Below, one piece after another: positions 17,348 to 27,493 of a stretch of DNA of 64,000 nucleotides. Source of the stretch: Marinobacter pelagius (GTDB lineage: Bacteria; Pseudomonadota; Gammaproteobacteria; Pseudomonadales; Oleiphilaceae). The translations under genes were made by a program, and so were the position numbers. The DNA is taken from positions 62,001 through 126,000 of the forward strand of contig NZ_FOUR01000001.1 of assembly GCF_900114925.1 (NCBI RefSeq). Direction: 5' to 3'. Position 1 is the first letter of the stretch. Every line of letters starts with the position of its first letter. The notes beneath the pieces are model-generated. The model had not been told where the DNA came from. It did no database searches and saw nothing but the letters and a program-made list of their open reading frames with translations.

Positions 17348-17391
17348 ATGAATTCATAAGACGGGATAGTATTACTACTTATTCATGAATA
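17348..17391. promoter_or_regulatory. Pair of palindromes upstream of the dynamin-like gene
   Basis: ATGAATTCAT (17348-17357) and TATTCATGAATA (17380-17391) are perfect palindromes, 33 bp centre to centre, which is about three helical turns. They lie 70-113 bp before the start codon and look like a double operator. No regulator is identified. Confidence 0.35.
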
Positions 17392-17460
17392 GCTGAAGTC
17401 CGCTCGCCCGGCATAAAACGGGCGCCGGAATACCGGGAAGTCGCGCAGAAGGAAACTCCA

Positions 17461-19425
17461 ATGAACCCGCAGGGAACTCTGTCGCAGCAGGTAGAGGCTT
17501 ACCACAACTGGAAGAAGGAACTGATCCGGCAGATCGGGCGTTATCGCCTCTGGCTGCAGGACAACGACCTGTTTTCCGACGACATCAGCACCCGCATCCG
17601 AAACGGGCTCGAACTGCTCATCGAGGATGAGCTGACGATTGCCTTTGTCGGCGAGTATTCCAGGGGCAAGACCGAGCTCATCAATGCCCTGTTCTTCTCC
17701 GAGTATGGCCAGCGCATGCTGCCCTCCCAGGCCGGGCGAACCACCATGTGCCCGACCGAGCTGTTCTTTGACCGTACCGCCAACCAGAATTACCTGCTCC
17801 TGCTTCCGATCGAGACCCGCACCGGGGAACTGTCCCTGCAGCAACTGCGCAAGCAGCCGGAACGCTGGGTCAAACACGAGCTCGACGAACGCGACCCGGA
17901 AATCATGCGGGAAGTCCTGGCCGAGGTTGCCCGGGTCAAGAGCGTGCCACCGCAAGAGGCCAGAAACCTGGGTTTCGACGAGGCCATGCTCGAGCATGAC
18001 CGCAACAATCCCGGCAATGTTCTGGTACCGGCCTGGCGCAATGCCCAGATCAGCATCCGCCACCCCCTGTTCGAGCGTGGTCTGCGCATTCTTGACACCC
18101 CGGGCCTGAACGCCCTGGGTTCCGAGCCGGAACTCACCATCAGCATGCTGCCCCGGGCCCATGCGGTGATCTTTGTACTCAGCGCCGACACAGGTGTCAC
18201 CGCCAGTGACATGACCATCTGGAAGGAACACATCGACACCGAGCATGCCGATCACCGCGCCGGCCGGTTTGCGGCCCTGAACAAGATCGATGTGCTATGG
18301 GACGACCTGCAAGGCGAAAAGCATACCCGGGAGGCCATCGAGCGGGTACGTAGCTACACCGCGGATCACCTGGGCATCCGTCAGCACGACGTCATTCCGC
18401 TGTCGGCCAAGCAGGGCCTGATTGCCCGCGTCCGCCGGGATGCCGACCTGTTCGAACGCGCCAACATCGGCCAGCTGGAACAGCTGATCATCAAACGCAT
18501 CCTGATGCACAAGGAACAGCTGATCACCCAGAGCCTGATCAACGACCTGCTGGGCATGCTCCAGAACAGCCAGGCGGCCATGCAGACCCGGCTCGAGGCA
18601 CTGGAAGAGGAACTCGAGGCCTGCTCCGGTGCCACCATGGACAAAGATGCTCTGAGCAGGCTCGCGGAGCGGGCACAGAAAGATTATGACTTCTACTACA
18701 AGAAGCTAATCTCCCTTCGCTCCAGTCGCCGGCTGGTGGATTCCCAGGGCAAGACGCTCAAGGGGCTGGTCAGCGAACAACGCTTCGAGGAACATGCCGA
18801 GAAAATCCGGGCGTCGATGTCGAAGAGCTGGACCACTGCCGGCATGAACCGCGCCATGGACCACTTTTTCGAACTGCTCGAGGCCGACCTAACCAACCTG
18901 ATGAGTGAGGGCCACCTGGCGGAGAAGATGGTTGGCGCCATCTACCGACGTTATAACGAAGATACCCGGGCCCGGCACCTGGAACCCATTCCACTGCGCG
19001 CCGGCCGACACGTCATCGCCATCCGGGAGCTGCGCAAGAAAGCCAGGCGTTTCCGGATCAGCCCGAAAAACCTGCTGACCGAGCAATCCCTGCTGGTGCG
19101 ACGCTTTTTCAATGTCATGGTCGGAGAGGCCCGCACCCTGCACAACCGGGTACGCAAAGACGTGGAACGCTGGCCCCACGAGGCCCTGCTCCCGATCATG
19201 CAGTATTCCATGGAGCAGAAGCAGCTGCTGGAACACCAGATCCGCCGGCTGCGGGACATGGTCAGAAGCGATCGGGACGGCCGGGCCGAACGGGAGAAAC
19301 TCCAGGCCACCATCACCGACCTGCGTCGCCAGCTTGAGCTGGCCGATGCCATGCAACGGCAGATCCGCAAACCGGCTCCGACCCTGATCCAGCAGAAGGT
19401 GGTGAATATTTCCGGGGTGGTCTAG
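17461..19425 (+). CDS. Dynamin-family GTPase
   Basis: 654 residues. N-terminal GTPase domain with G1 [14 protein letters not shown] (Lys70), a G2 candidate in GRTTMCPT, G3 DTPGLN (212) and G4 NKID (274). This is followed by a long helical region with coiled-coil character ([31 protein letters not shown]). No membrane helix or signal peptide is visible, so membrane contact would be peripheral, as in bacterial dynamin-like proteins. A substrate or partner cannot be assigned. It lies between yggT and metX, transcribed with them in direction but isolated from yggT by a terminator and a 253-bp spacer. The start ATG at 17461 is preceded by GAAGGAAA. Confidence 0.85.
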   Translation: MNPQGTLSQQVEAYHNWKKELIRQIGRYRLWLQDNDLFSDDISTRIRNGLELLIEDELTIAFVGEYSRGKTELINALFFSEYGQRMLPSQAGRTTMCPTELFFDRTANQNYLLLLPIETRTGELSLQQLRKQPERWVKHELDERDPEIMREVLAEVARVKSVPPQEARNLGFDEAMLEHDRNNPGNVLVPAWRNAQISIRHPLFERGLRILDTPGLNALGSEPELTISMLPRAHAVIFVLSADTGVTASDMTIWKEHIDTEHADHRAGRFAALNKIDVLWDDLQGEKHTREAIERVRSYTADHLGIRQHDVIPLSAKQGLIARVRRDADLFERANIGQLEQLIIKRILMHKEQLITQSLINDLLGMLQNSQAAMQTRLEALEEELEACSGATMDKDALSRLAERAQKDYDFYYKKLISLRSSRRLVDSQGKTLKGLVSEQRFEEHAEKIRASMSKSWTTAGMNRAMDHFFELLEADLTNLMSEGHLAEKMVGAIYRRYNEDTRARHLEPIPLRAGRHVIAIRELRKKARRFRISPKNLLTEQSLLVRRFFNVMVGEARTLHNRVRKDVERWPHEALLPIMQYSMEQKQLLEHQIRRLRDMVRSDRDGRAEREKLQATITDLRRQLELADAMQRQIRKPAPTLIQQKVVNISGVV

Positions 19426-19438
19426 CCCCGGTTCCCAG

Positions 19439-19511
19439 GCAACCGCTTCCCGGTTGCAGCCATCTCCACCCGGCTATAAACTGCTGGGCTGGCGATGGCT
19501 TTGCCGTCGCC
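19439..19511 (+). promoter_or_regulatory. Two hairpins in the metX leader
   Basis: GCAACCG/CGGTTGC (19439-19457) and a 9-bp stem with one G-T wobble, GGCGATGGC/GCCGTCGCC (19491-19511), lie between the dynamin-like gene and metX. The first may end the upstream transcript. I could not match the pair to a known SAM riboswitch. Confidence 0.3.
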
Positions 19512-19553
19512 GTTCCAGTTACTTACGGATCGAACCAGGAACCTGTCGCGCCG

Positions 19554-20702
19554 ATGCCCGATTCCCTGCCCGCGGATTCTGTCGGGATAGTTACCCCACA
19601 GTCTTACCACTTTGACACTCCCATCGAGCTGGCTTGCGGCCAGAGCCTGGGCAGCTATGACCTGGTGGTGGAAACCTACGGCGAGCTGAACGCCGACGCC
19701 AGCAATGCCGTGCTGATCTGCCATGCCCTCAGCGGCCATCACCACGCCGCCGGTTACCACAGCATGGAAGACCGCAAGCCCGGCTGGTGGGACAGTTGCA
19801 TCGGTCCCGGCAAACCCATCGATACCAACCGTTTCTTCGTGGTTTCCCTTAACAACCTCGGTGGCTGCCACGGCAGTACCGGCCCGAGTTCCGACAACCC
19901 GGAAACCGGCAAGCCCTATGGTCCGGAATTCCCTGTAATTACCGTGAGTGACTGGGTGAAAAGCCAGGCCCTGCTCGCCGATCGCCTGGGCATCGAGTGC
20001 TGGGCGGCGGTGGTTGGTGGCTCCCTCGGTGGCATGCAGGCCCTGCAGTGGAGCCTCGATTACCCTGACCGGCTCCGGCACGCGGTGGTGATTGCCTCCA
20101 CGCCCAGGCTGACCGCCCAGAACATCGCGTTCAACGAAGTGGCACGCCAGGCCATCACCTCCGACCGGGAATTCCATGGCGGCCGCTACTACGATTTTGA
20201 CACCCTGCCCCGCCGCGGCCTGATGCTGGCGCGGATGGTCGGTCACATCACCTACCTGTCCGATGCCTCCATGGGTGAGAAGTTTGGCCGGGAGCTGAGG
20301 GAAGAAGCCTACAAGTTCGGCTATGACGCCGAGTTCCAGGTAGAAAGCTATCTGCGGTACCAGGGCGAGCGGTTCTCCGAGTCCTTCGATGCCAACACTT
20401 ACCTGCTCATGACCCGGGCCCTGGACTATTTCGATCCGGCCTATGAGCACGGCGGCGACCTGTCCCGGGCGATTGCCGCGGCCACGTGCGAGTTTATGGT
20501 ACTGTCCTTCAGCACCGACTGGCGCTTCACGCCCCAGCGCTCCGAGGAAATGGTGAACGCCATGATCTCCGCCCGCAAGAAAGTCAGCTACGCCGAGATT
20601 GACGCACCCTGGGGGCACGATGCCTTCCTGATCCCCACCCCCAGGTATACCGACATCTTCACCGCCTACATGGACCGGGTAGCCAGGGAGGTGGGCGCAT
20701 GA
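19554..20702 (+). CDS. metX: Homoserine O-acyltransferase MetX
   Basis: 382 residues, alpha/beta-hydrolase fold. It activates homoserine with an acyl group in methionine synthesis. The nucleophile motif is [13 protein letters not shown], and the catalytic His lies in [11 protein letters not shown] near the C-terminus. In gammaproteobacteria with metX-metW the acyl donor is often succinyl-CoA, but acetyl and succinyl specificity cannot be told apart here. metW overlaps its stop codon by 4 bp (ATGA). Confidence 0.95.
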   Translation: MPDSLPADSVGIVTPQSYHFDTPIELACGQSLGSYDLVVETYGELNADASNAVLICHALSGHHHAAGYHSMEDRKPGWWDSCIGPGKPIDTNRFFVVSLNNLGGCHGSTGPSSDNPETGKPYGPEFPVITVSDWVKSQALLADRLGIECWAAVVGGSLGGMQALQWSLDYPDRLRHAVVIASTPRLTAQNIAFNEVARQAITSDREFHGGRYYDFDTLPRRGLMLARMVGHITYLSDASMGEKFGRELREEAYKFGYDAEFQVESYLRYQGERFSESFDANTYLLMTRALDYFDPAYEHGGDLSRAIAAATCEFMVLSFSTDWRFTPQRSEEMVNAMISARKKVSYAEIDAPWGHDAFLIPTPRYTDIFTAYMDRVAREVGA

Positions 20703-21304
20703 GACCTGACCTCGAGATCATCCAGCAATGGATCAAACCCGGTCATCACGTGCTGGATCTGGGTTGTGGTGACGGCACCCTGCTCGACTACCTGCAGCGG
20801 GAACGCCAGGCCACCGGCTTCGGCCTGGAGATCAACCCGGACCACATTACCACCTGTATGAGCAAGGGCGTGGCCGTAATCGAACAGAACCTGGATACCC
20901 AGGGCCTGGACAACTTCGATGACGGTATGTTCGATGTTGTACTGATGACACAGGCCCTGCAGGCCGTTCGCCGGCCGGACAAGGTGCTGGACGAAATGCT
21001 GCGGCTGGGGCGGGAGGGCATTGTCACCTTCCCCAACTTCGCCCACTGGCGGCTGCGCTGGGGCCTGGCCCTGAGTGGTCGTATGCCCGAATCCGAAGCA
21101 CTGCCGTATAAATGGTATAACACCCCCAACATCCGCCTGTGTACCTTCAAGGATTTCGAGGCCCTGTGCCGCCAGAAGGGCATCCGGATCAAGAGCCGCC
21201 GGGTGGTCGACGGCCAGCACCAGAACAGTTGGTCTGCCCGGTTGTGGCCAAACCTGCTGGGGGAAATCGCCATTTACCGCATCACACGGGAGAACGAGCA
21301 ATGA
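20699..21304 (+). CDS. metW: Methionine biosynthesis protein MetW
   Basis: 201 residues with a SAM-dependent methyltransferase-like fold: motif [17 protein letters not shown] near the N-terminus, then [18 protein letters not shown] and [10 protein letters not shown], typical of MetW. MetW partners MetX in methionine synthesis in many proteobacteria; no methyl acceptor is established. It overlaps metX upstream (ATGA) and the DUF4426 gene downstream (ATGA), so translation is probably coupled across all three. Confidence 0.95.
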   Translation: MRPDLEIIQQWIKPGHHVLDLGCGDGTLLDYLQRERQATGFGLEINPDHITTCMSKGVAVIEQNLDTQGLDNFDDGMFDVVLMTQALQAVRRPDKVLDEMLRLGREGIVTFPNFAHWRLRWGLALSGRMPESEALPYKWYNTPNIRLCTFKDFEALCRQKGIRIKSRRVVDGQHQNSWSARLWPNLLGEIAIYRITRENEQ

Positions 21305-21756
21305 TCAAGCAACTCCGGATTTTCACAACCGTTCTGGCCGGGGCCCTCCTGACCCTGGCCAGCCTGCAGGCCCAGGCCGCCGGGTCCAAGGACTTTGGTG
21401 ACTACCAGGTGCACTGGAGCGTATTGCCAAGCACCTTCCTGTCACCGGAAGTGGCCGAGGCCAACGACCTGCAACGCAGCAAGGGCATCGGCATCGTCAA
21501 TATCTCCATCATGCAGGAGCAGGAAAACGGCACCCTCAAACCCGTCAGTGGCCAGGTAGAGGGCAAGGTCAGCAACGATATCCAGCAGGTCAATTTCCTG
21601 GCGTTCCGACGCATCCAGGAAGGTGATGCAGTCTACTTCATCGCAGAGTACCAGTATCCGTCCGGCGAGCTGATGACCTTCAATATCACCGCACGCCCGA
21701 CCGGCCACCAGCAGGACCTGTCGGTCCGGTTTGCCCACACCCTGTTCAGCGACTGA
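21301..21756 (+). CDS. DUF4426 domain-containing exported protein
   Basis: 151 residues. A signal peptide (cleavage after AQA, near residue 25) precedes a compact domain with YQVHWSVLPSTFLSPEVA and VNISIMQ, the DUF4426 pattern. Function is unknown. The ATG at 21301 overlaps the metW stop; the open frame continues upstream inside metW and that part is not coding. It is conserved between metW and rdgB in Pseudomonas, which argues for a real gene. Confidence 0.88.
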   Translation: MIKQLRIFTTVLAGALLTLASLQAQAAGSKDFGDYQVHWSVLPSTFLSPEVAEANDLQRSKGIGIVNISIMQEQENGTLKPVSGQVEGKVSNDIQQVNFLAFRRIQEGDAVYFIAEYQYPSGELMTFNITARPTGHQQDLSVRFAHTLFSD

Positions 21757-21759
21757 ATC

Positions 21760-22359
21760 ATGTCACAGCAACTCGTCATCGCCAGCAACAACAAGGGCAA
21801 GATTGCCGAACTGACTGAACTGCTCGCCCCCCTGGGCCTGACACCGGTCGCCCAGGGCGAACTGGGCGTGGGTGAGGCGGAAGAACCGGCAGTTACCTTT
21901 GTGGAGAATGCCATCCTGAAAGCCCGGCACGCGGCCCGCGAGACCGGCCTGCCCGCACTTGCCGACGACAGCGGCATTGCCGTGGACGCCCTGGGCGGCC
22001 TGCCCGGCGTCCGATCTGCCCGGTTTGCCGGCGAGGATGCAACCGATCCGGACAACATCGACGCCCTGCTGGACGCCCTCAAGGACGTCCCCGATGGGGA
22101 GCGTGGAGCCCAGTTCCATTGCGTGCTGGTCTATCTGCGCCACGCCGATGATCCGACCCCCATCATCTGCCACGGTCGCTGGCCGGGCCGGATTCTGCGC
22201 GAGCCCCGGGGCGACGGCGGCTTCGGCTATGACCCGATCTTCCTGGCGCCGGAACACAATTGCAGCGCCGCAGAACTCAGCCGGGCCGAAAAGGGCCGCA
22301 TCGGCCACCGGGGCCGTGCCCTTGCCCAGCTGCTGGAACACCTGAAGGCGGAGCTCTGA
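21760..22359 (+). CDS. rdgB: XTP/dITP diphosphatase
   Basis: 199 residues, HAM1/RdgB family. It hydrolyses deaminated purine nucleoside triphosphates such as dITP and XTP so they do not enter DNA. The signature [11 protein letters not shown] is at the N-terminus; [17 protein letters not shown] holds the catalytic Asp, and [12 protein letters not shown] the base-recognition segment. It is 3 bp after the DUF4426 gene and 4 bp before hemW. Confidence 0.96.
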   Translation: MSQQLVIASNNKGKIAELTELLAPLGLTPVAQGELGVGEAEEPAVTFVENAILKARHAARETGLPALADDSGIAVDALGGLPGVRSARFAGEDATDPDNIDALLDALKDVPDGERGAQFHCVLVYLRHADDPTPIICHGRWPGRILREPRGDGGFGYDPIFLAPEHNCSAAELSRAEKGRIGHRGRALAQLLEHLKAEL

Positions 22360-22363
22360 AGCC

Positions 22364-23512
22364 ATGTCCGCCACTACCCCGGTGGCGGTAAACCCGCCCC
22401 TGAGCCTCTACCTCCACGTGCCCTGGTGCGTGCGCAAGTGCCCCTACTGCGACTTCAACTCCCACGCGATCCGGGGCGACATCCCGGAGAAGGCCTACCT
22501 GGCCGCCTTGCTGGAGGATCTGGAGCAGGATTTGGGGCTGGTTCAGGGTCGGGCGATCCAGACGATCTTCATCGGCGGCGGCACGCCCTCCCTGATGACG
22601 GGCGATTTCTATTTCCGGCTGTTCGAAGCCCTGCGGGACAAGCTTGCCTTTGCGACGGATGCGGAAATCACCCTGGAAGCCAACCCCGGCACCCTGGAAC
22701 AGGGCCGGTTCGAAGCGTTCCGGCAAGCCGGCATCAATCGGCTTTCCATCGGTATCCAGAGTTTCAACCCGGAGCACCTGCGTGTGCTCGGGCGCATCCA
22801 CGATCGCGATTCCGCCCACCGTGCCGTGGAAGCGGCCCGAACCGCCGGCTTCGACAACTTTAACCTGGACCTGATGCACGGGCTGCCCGGGCAGACTCCG
22901 GATCAGGCCCTGTCGGACCTGCGCGAAGCCCTCAGCCACGAGCCGCCGCACCTGTCCTGGTACCAGCTGACCCTGGAGCCGAACACGGAATTCTTCAGCC
23001 GTCCGCCGGACCTGCCCGACGACGACCGGCTCTGGGACATCTACCGGGCCGGCGCCGGCCTGTTGCAGGAGAACGGCTTCGAGGACTACGAGGTATCAGC
23101 CTGGTGCCAGCCCGGACGGGCTTCCCGGCACAACCTCAACTACTGGACGTTCGGCGACTACCTGGCGCTGGGCGCCGGCGCGCACGGCAAGGTCAGCCTG
23201 GCCGATGGCAGCATCCGGCGTTACTGGAAAACCCGCCAGCCCGAGGCCTACCTCAACCGCATCGGCAGTCGTACCGCCGGTGCGGAAACCATTGAACCGG
23301 ACGAGCGGCCGCTGGAATTTCTGATGAATGCGTTGCGGCTCAAGGCCGGTGTGGCGGAATCGCTGTTTGCGGAACGAACGGGTTTACCCCTCGAGTCAGT
23401 TAGGGTACAACTTGATCAGTTACGGAAGGAAGGATTGCTGGTAAGCGACCGGTTGCAGGCAACGGCGCTTGGCCAGCGATATCTCAACAGCCTGCTGGAG
23501 CGTTTTCTCTGA
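22364..23512 (+). CDS. hemW: Radical SAM heme chaperone HemW
   Basis: 382 residues. The radical SAM cluster motif CVRKCPYCDFNSH lies near residue 22; IGGGTPSLM and EANPGTLE follow, and the C-terminal HemW domain is present. HemN proper has a longer N-terminus, so this is the HemW type, which binds heme and delivers it to respiratory proteins rather than acting as coproporphyrinogen oxidase. The next gene overlaps its stop codon. Confidence 0.94.
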   Translation: MSATTPVAVNPPLSLYLHVPWCVRKCPYCDFNSHAIRGDIPEKAYLAALLEDLEQDLGLVQGRAIQTIFIGGGTPSLMTGDFYFRLFEALRDKLAFATDAEITLEANPGTLEQGRFEAFRQAGINRLSIGIQSFNPEHLRVLGRIHDRDSAHRAVEAARTAGFDNFNLDLMHGLPGQTPDQALSDLREALSHEPPHLSWYQLTLEPNTEFFSRPPDLPDDDRLWDIYRAGAGLLQENGFEDYEVSAWCQPGRASRHNLNYWTFGDYLALGAGAHGKVSLADGSIRRYWKTRQPEAYLNRIGSRTAGAETIEPDERPLEFLMNALRLKAGVAESLFAERTGLPLESVRVQLDQLRKEGLLVSDRLQATALGQRYLNSLLERFL

Positions 23513-24045
23513 TGGACCCGGCACACGGATGGGCAGCCCTGCCAAAAACGCTGAAGACCAGCCTGATCGCCGCTGCTCTCTTGCTGGGAGGGTTGATGGT
23601 GGTCAACCAGCCACTGCAGACCGGTTCTGCGCCCCAGGGCATCGTCAGCTTCCAGCTAGCCGCCACCGCGGACCAGACCCATGCCATCCTTCGCAGCTGG
23701 CGCTCCGACGGCCAGTTCTGGGCCCGGGTTTCCCTGTGGCTCGATTTCGTCTTTATAGCTGCCTACCTGCTCGCCCTGCTGCACCTGACCCGTCACCTGA
23801 TGCGGGACCGGCCGGGTGTGCGGGAGCGGGTAGTTGCCCGCTGGGTACGGGCACTGTTTATTGCGGCGGGCCTTGCGGATGTTGCCGAGAACGTCCTGCT
23901 GCTGAACAACTTCAACCCGCCCACCGACGTGGTCAGCCTTTCCGCCACGCTCTGTGCGCTGGTCAAGTTTACCGGCCTGACCCTGGGCGTGGCCGGCCTG
24001 GTGATCATCCGGGCCGCCCGGCGACATCCCCTCGCCCACGGCTGA
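23512..24045 (+). CDS. Small multi-pass membrane protein of unknown function
   Basis: 177 residues with about four predicted membrane helices (near 18-36, 74-92, 108-128 and 140-162). The loop with GLADVAENVLLLNNF between helices 3 and 4 is the most distinctive segment. I do not recognise a named family. The ATG overlaps the hemW stop codon by one base, so the gene is probably translated from the metX-hemW transcript. It faces trmB with only 15 bp between stop codons. Confidence 0.75.
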   Translation: MDPAHGWAALPKTLKTSLIAAALLLGGLMVVNQPLQTGSAPQGIVSFQLAATADQTHAILRSWRSDGQFWARVSLWLDFVFIAAYLLALLHLTRHLMRDRPGVRERVVARWVRALFIAAGLADVAENVLLLNNFNPPTDVVSLSATLCALVKFTGLTLGVAGLVIIRAARRHPLAHG

Positions 24046-24060
24046 CCCGGTCACCTTTGA

Positions 24061-24792
24061 TCAATTGGTGCGGTGGAACAGCAGATCCCAGACACCATGG
24101 CCCAGGCGCTCACCGCGCTTTTCGAACTTGGTGATCGGCCGGTCATCCGGGCGCGGTGAGAATTCACCCGGTTGCTTCGCGTTGGCAAAGCCCTCCGATT
24201 CGCTCATCACTTCCATCATGTGCTCGGCGTAGTTTTCCCAGTCGGTCGCCAGGTGCAGTATCCCACCTACCCGGAGCTTGTGCCGGAGACGCTGGACAAA
24301 CTCCGGCTGGATCAGCCTGCGCTTGTGGTGCTTCTTCTTCGGCCAGGGATCCGGGAAAAACACCATGACCCGATCAAGGCAGGCATCCGGCAGGCACAGA
24401 TCGATGACATCATTCGCATCGATGTTGTAGATCCGGACGTTTTCCAGGCCCCGGTCCTCGATTTCCTTGAGCAGGGCACCAACGCCCGGCAGGTGGACTT
24501 CCACCCCGATAAAGTCCTGCTCCGGCGCGGCCTCGGCCATCTCGGCCAGGGACTGGCCCATACCGAACCCGATTTCCAGGTTGAGCATGGCATCACGGCC
24601 AAACACCTCACGGGGATCGATCATGCCGTCCTCGCGGCTCAGGCCGTACTTGGCCCAGCCCCGGTCAAAGGCTTTTTTCTGGCCCTCGGTCATACGCCCC
24701 TGACGGAGCACAAAGCTGCGGACACCACGGCGGGTGGTTACCGGCGACTCCGAGGCTTCCTGCTTGTCTTGCGGTTCATTCTGGTCAGTCAT
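24061..24792 (-). CDS. trmB: tRNA (guanine-46-N7)-methyltransferase
   Basis: 243 residues. It places m7G at position 46 of tRNA using SAM. The SAM-binding motif [15 protein letters not shown] is near residue 75, and the TrmB signature [19 protein letters not shown] with the conserved PDPWPKK block follows. The C-terminal substrate motif [17 protein letters not shown] is intact. Terminal Arg-Thr-Asn residues follow a complete domain. Confidence 0.96.
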   Translation of the reverse strand: MTDQNEPQDKQEASESPVTTRRGVRSFVLRQGRMTEGQKKAFDRGWAKYGLSREDGMIDPREVFGRDAMLNLEIGFGMGQSLAEMAEAAPEQDFIGVEVHLPGVGALLKEIEDRGLENVRIYNIDANDVIDLCLPDACLDRVMVFFPDPWPKKKHHKRRLIQPEFVQRLRHKLRVGGILHLATDWENYAEHMMEVMSESEGFANAKQPGEFSPRPDDRPITKFEKRGERLGHGVWDLLFHRTN

Positions 24793-24862
24793 CTGGAATC
24801 CTTAACCGCAGGCTGCGGGTTCTGGTTAACATTCTGGCCACAGTTTACCAGAGTCCGTCGGC

Positions 24863-26395
24863 TCAGGCGGATACCACCGAGTGCCGGCCCTGCTGCCGAT
24901 CGAGCTGGCGGTAACCGAGCGCTTCCACAAGGTGAGCGTAGGACACCGTTTCCACCGCCTCCAGATCCGCCAGCGTGCGTGCCAGCCGCAGGATACGGTG
25001 CAGCGCCCGGGCCGACAGCCCCAACCGTTCCATGGCCCCGGCCAGCATCCGTTCGCTTTCCTCATCGAGACGGCAGGCCTCATGCAGGGCACGCCCGGAC
25101 AACAGGGCGTTGAGTTGCCCCCGTTCCAGCTGGCGCGCCCGGGCACCTTCCACCCGGGCACGCACCGAGGCGCTCGGTTCCTCTTCCGTACCCGACTGCA
25201 TCAACACCTCGCCGCTTTGCACCGGCACCTCCACGTGCAGGTCGAAACGGTCCAGCAAAGGCCCCGAGATTTTCGAGCGGTATCGCATCACCTGGGAAGG
25301 CGTGCACTGACAGTCGATCGAGGGATGACCACTGTAACCACAGGGACAGGGATTCATCGCCCCCACCACCTGGAAACGGGCCGGGAAACGCACCTGACGA
25401 GCCGCCCGGCTGATGGCAATTTCGCCGGTTTCCATCGGCTCCCTCAGCACCTCGAGTACCCGCCGTTCGAACTCCGGTAACTCGTCAAGGAAGAGTACGC
25501 CCCGGTGCGCCAGGGAGATCTCACCCGGACGGGGGCTGCTGCCACCGCCGACGAGGGCCACTGCCGAGGCGGTATGATGGGGCGACCGGAACGGCGGCTC
25601 CCGCCAGCGTCCTTCCCGGACCGGCAGTCCCGCCACCGAATGTACGCTCGCCACCTCCATGGCGGCGTCATCCGTCAGCATGGGCAAGATGCCGGGCAAA
25701 CGACTCGCAAGCATGCTCTTGCCCGTCCCTGGCGGACCAAACAACAAAAGGTTATGCCCCCCGGCAGCAGCGACCTCCAGCGCCCGGCGGGGCACCCGTT
25801 GGCCCCGCACCTCCGAAAGATCAGCCACCAGCTCACGGTCGTCAGAAGTCTGCGGCTGGGTCGCGCAGGGGACAGGAACCAGTCGCGCCCGGCCGGACAG
25901 ATGCTCGCTCACCGTCAGGATGTGGGCAGCCGCCAGCACATCATCCCGGCTCGCCAGCGCCGCTTCTTCGGCGTTAGCCTGGGGCACCAGCAATTGCCGC
26001 CCCTCACTCCGGGCCGCCAGTACGGCCGGAAGAATGCCCTTGAGGGGGCGAAGCGCGCCATCCAGGGACAGTTCGCCAACAAACTCACAGCCTTCCAGGC
26101 TCTGCTCCGGAATCTGCCCGGAAGCCGCCAGGATGCCCAGGGCAATCGGCAGGTCAAAGCGCCCACCCTCCTTGGGAAGATCGGCCGGAGCAAGATTGAT
26201 GGTGATGCGTTTGGCGGGAAATTCGAAGCCGGCGTTCAGCAGTGCACTGCGCACCCGTTCCTTGCTTTCACGGACACCGGTTTCCGGCAAGCCGACAATG
26301 GACAGGGCGGGCAGGCCGCCGGAGAGATGGACCTCCACGGTAACCGCAGGGGCGGACACGCCAATGCTGGCGCGGGAATGGACAACGGCAAGCAT
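24863..26395 (-). CDS. comM: YifB/ComM family Mg-chelatase-like AAA+ ATPase
   Basis: 510 residues. N-terminal ChlI domain (VEVHLSGGLPALSIVGLPE), central AAA+ core with Walker A LLFGPPGTGKSMLASRLPG, Walker B VLFLDELPEFERRVLEVL and the zinc-like NPCPCG segment, then the Mg_chelatase C-terminal domain. ComM is a hexameric helicase that promotes branch migration during natural transformation. The ATG at 26395 has GGAAGG at good spacing; a GTG two codons upstream is the alternative. The presence of pilT/pilU in the same window fits a competence context, but no other competence gene is here. Confidence 0.93.
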   Translation of the reverse strand: MLAVVHSRASIGVSAPAVTVEVHLSGGLPALSIVGLPETGVRESKERVRSALLNAGFEFPAKRITINLAPADLPKEGGRFDLPIALGILAASGQIPEQSLEGCEFVGELSLDGALRPLKGILPAVLAARSEGRQLLVPQANAEEAALASRDDVLAAAHILTVSEHLSGRARLVPVPCATQPQTSDDRELVADLSEVRGQRVPRRALEVAAAGGHNLLLFGPPGTGKSMLASRLPGILPMLTDDAAMEVASVHSVAGLPVREGRWREPPFRSPHHTASAVALVGGGSSPRPGEISLAHRGVLFLDELPEFERRVLEVLREPMETGEIAISRAARQVRFPARFQVVGAMNPCPCGYSGHPSIDCQCTPSQVMRYRSKISGPLLDRFDLHVEVPVQSGEVLMQSGTEEEPSASVRARVEGARARQLERGQLNALLSGRALHEACRLDEESERMLAGAMERLGLSARALHRILRLARTLADLEAVETVSYAHLVEALGYRQLDRQQGRHSVVSA

Positions 26396-26446
26396 AATCA
26401 CCTTCCATGGTTCGTTCCGGCGGGCATCCTGCCCACCAACAGGGCA

Positions 26447-26701
26447 TTACTTGCCCTGGAGTTTCTGTTCCAGCTCGGCGACGCGGGATTCCAGTGCTTC
26501 CACCTTTTCCCGTGTCTTCATCAGTACCGCCTGCTGGGCATCAAATTCTTCTCGGGTCACCAGTTCCAGGCGTGACAGGACCGACATCACCGTGGCGCGG
26601 GCCTGGGTTTCAAAGTCTTCCCGGGCGGCACGGGCCATATCGGGGACGAACTGACCGAACTGGCCCTGTAGCTGAGCGAGTATATCCTGCGGACCTTTCA
26701 C
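26447..26701 (-). CDS. ubiK: Ubiquinone biosynthesis accessory factor UbiK (BMFP domain)
   Basis: 84 residues. An amphipathic N-terminal helix (PQDILAQLQGQFGQFVPDM) and a C-terminal coiled coil (VEALESRVAELEQKLQ) are the two parts of the BMFP/YqiC family. UbiK helps UbiJ assemble the cytosolic ubiquinone synthesis complex. The start codon is GTG. It lies 51 bp before comM on the same strand. Confidence 0.9.
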   Translation of the reverse strand: MKGPQDILAQLQGQFGQFVPDMARAAREDFETQARATVMSVLSRLELVTREEFDAQQAVLMKTREKVEALESRVAELEQKLQGK

Positions 26702-26716
26702 GTTTTACCTCACTGA

Positions 26717-27421
<705 letters not shown>

Positions 27422-27493
27422 GCCTGACCTGACCAACCAGTCAGCCAACGCAAAAAACCTATAACCTGAAGAGCCTTGTGCGGAGGGCTTCAA

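Noticed and set aside
21783..21792. AANAANAA-type Crc/Hfq motif (AACAACAA) near the rdgB start
   Set aside because: It encodes the conserved ASNNKGK signature of RdgB, so the sequence is explained by protein constraint.
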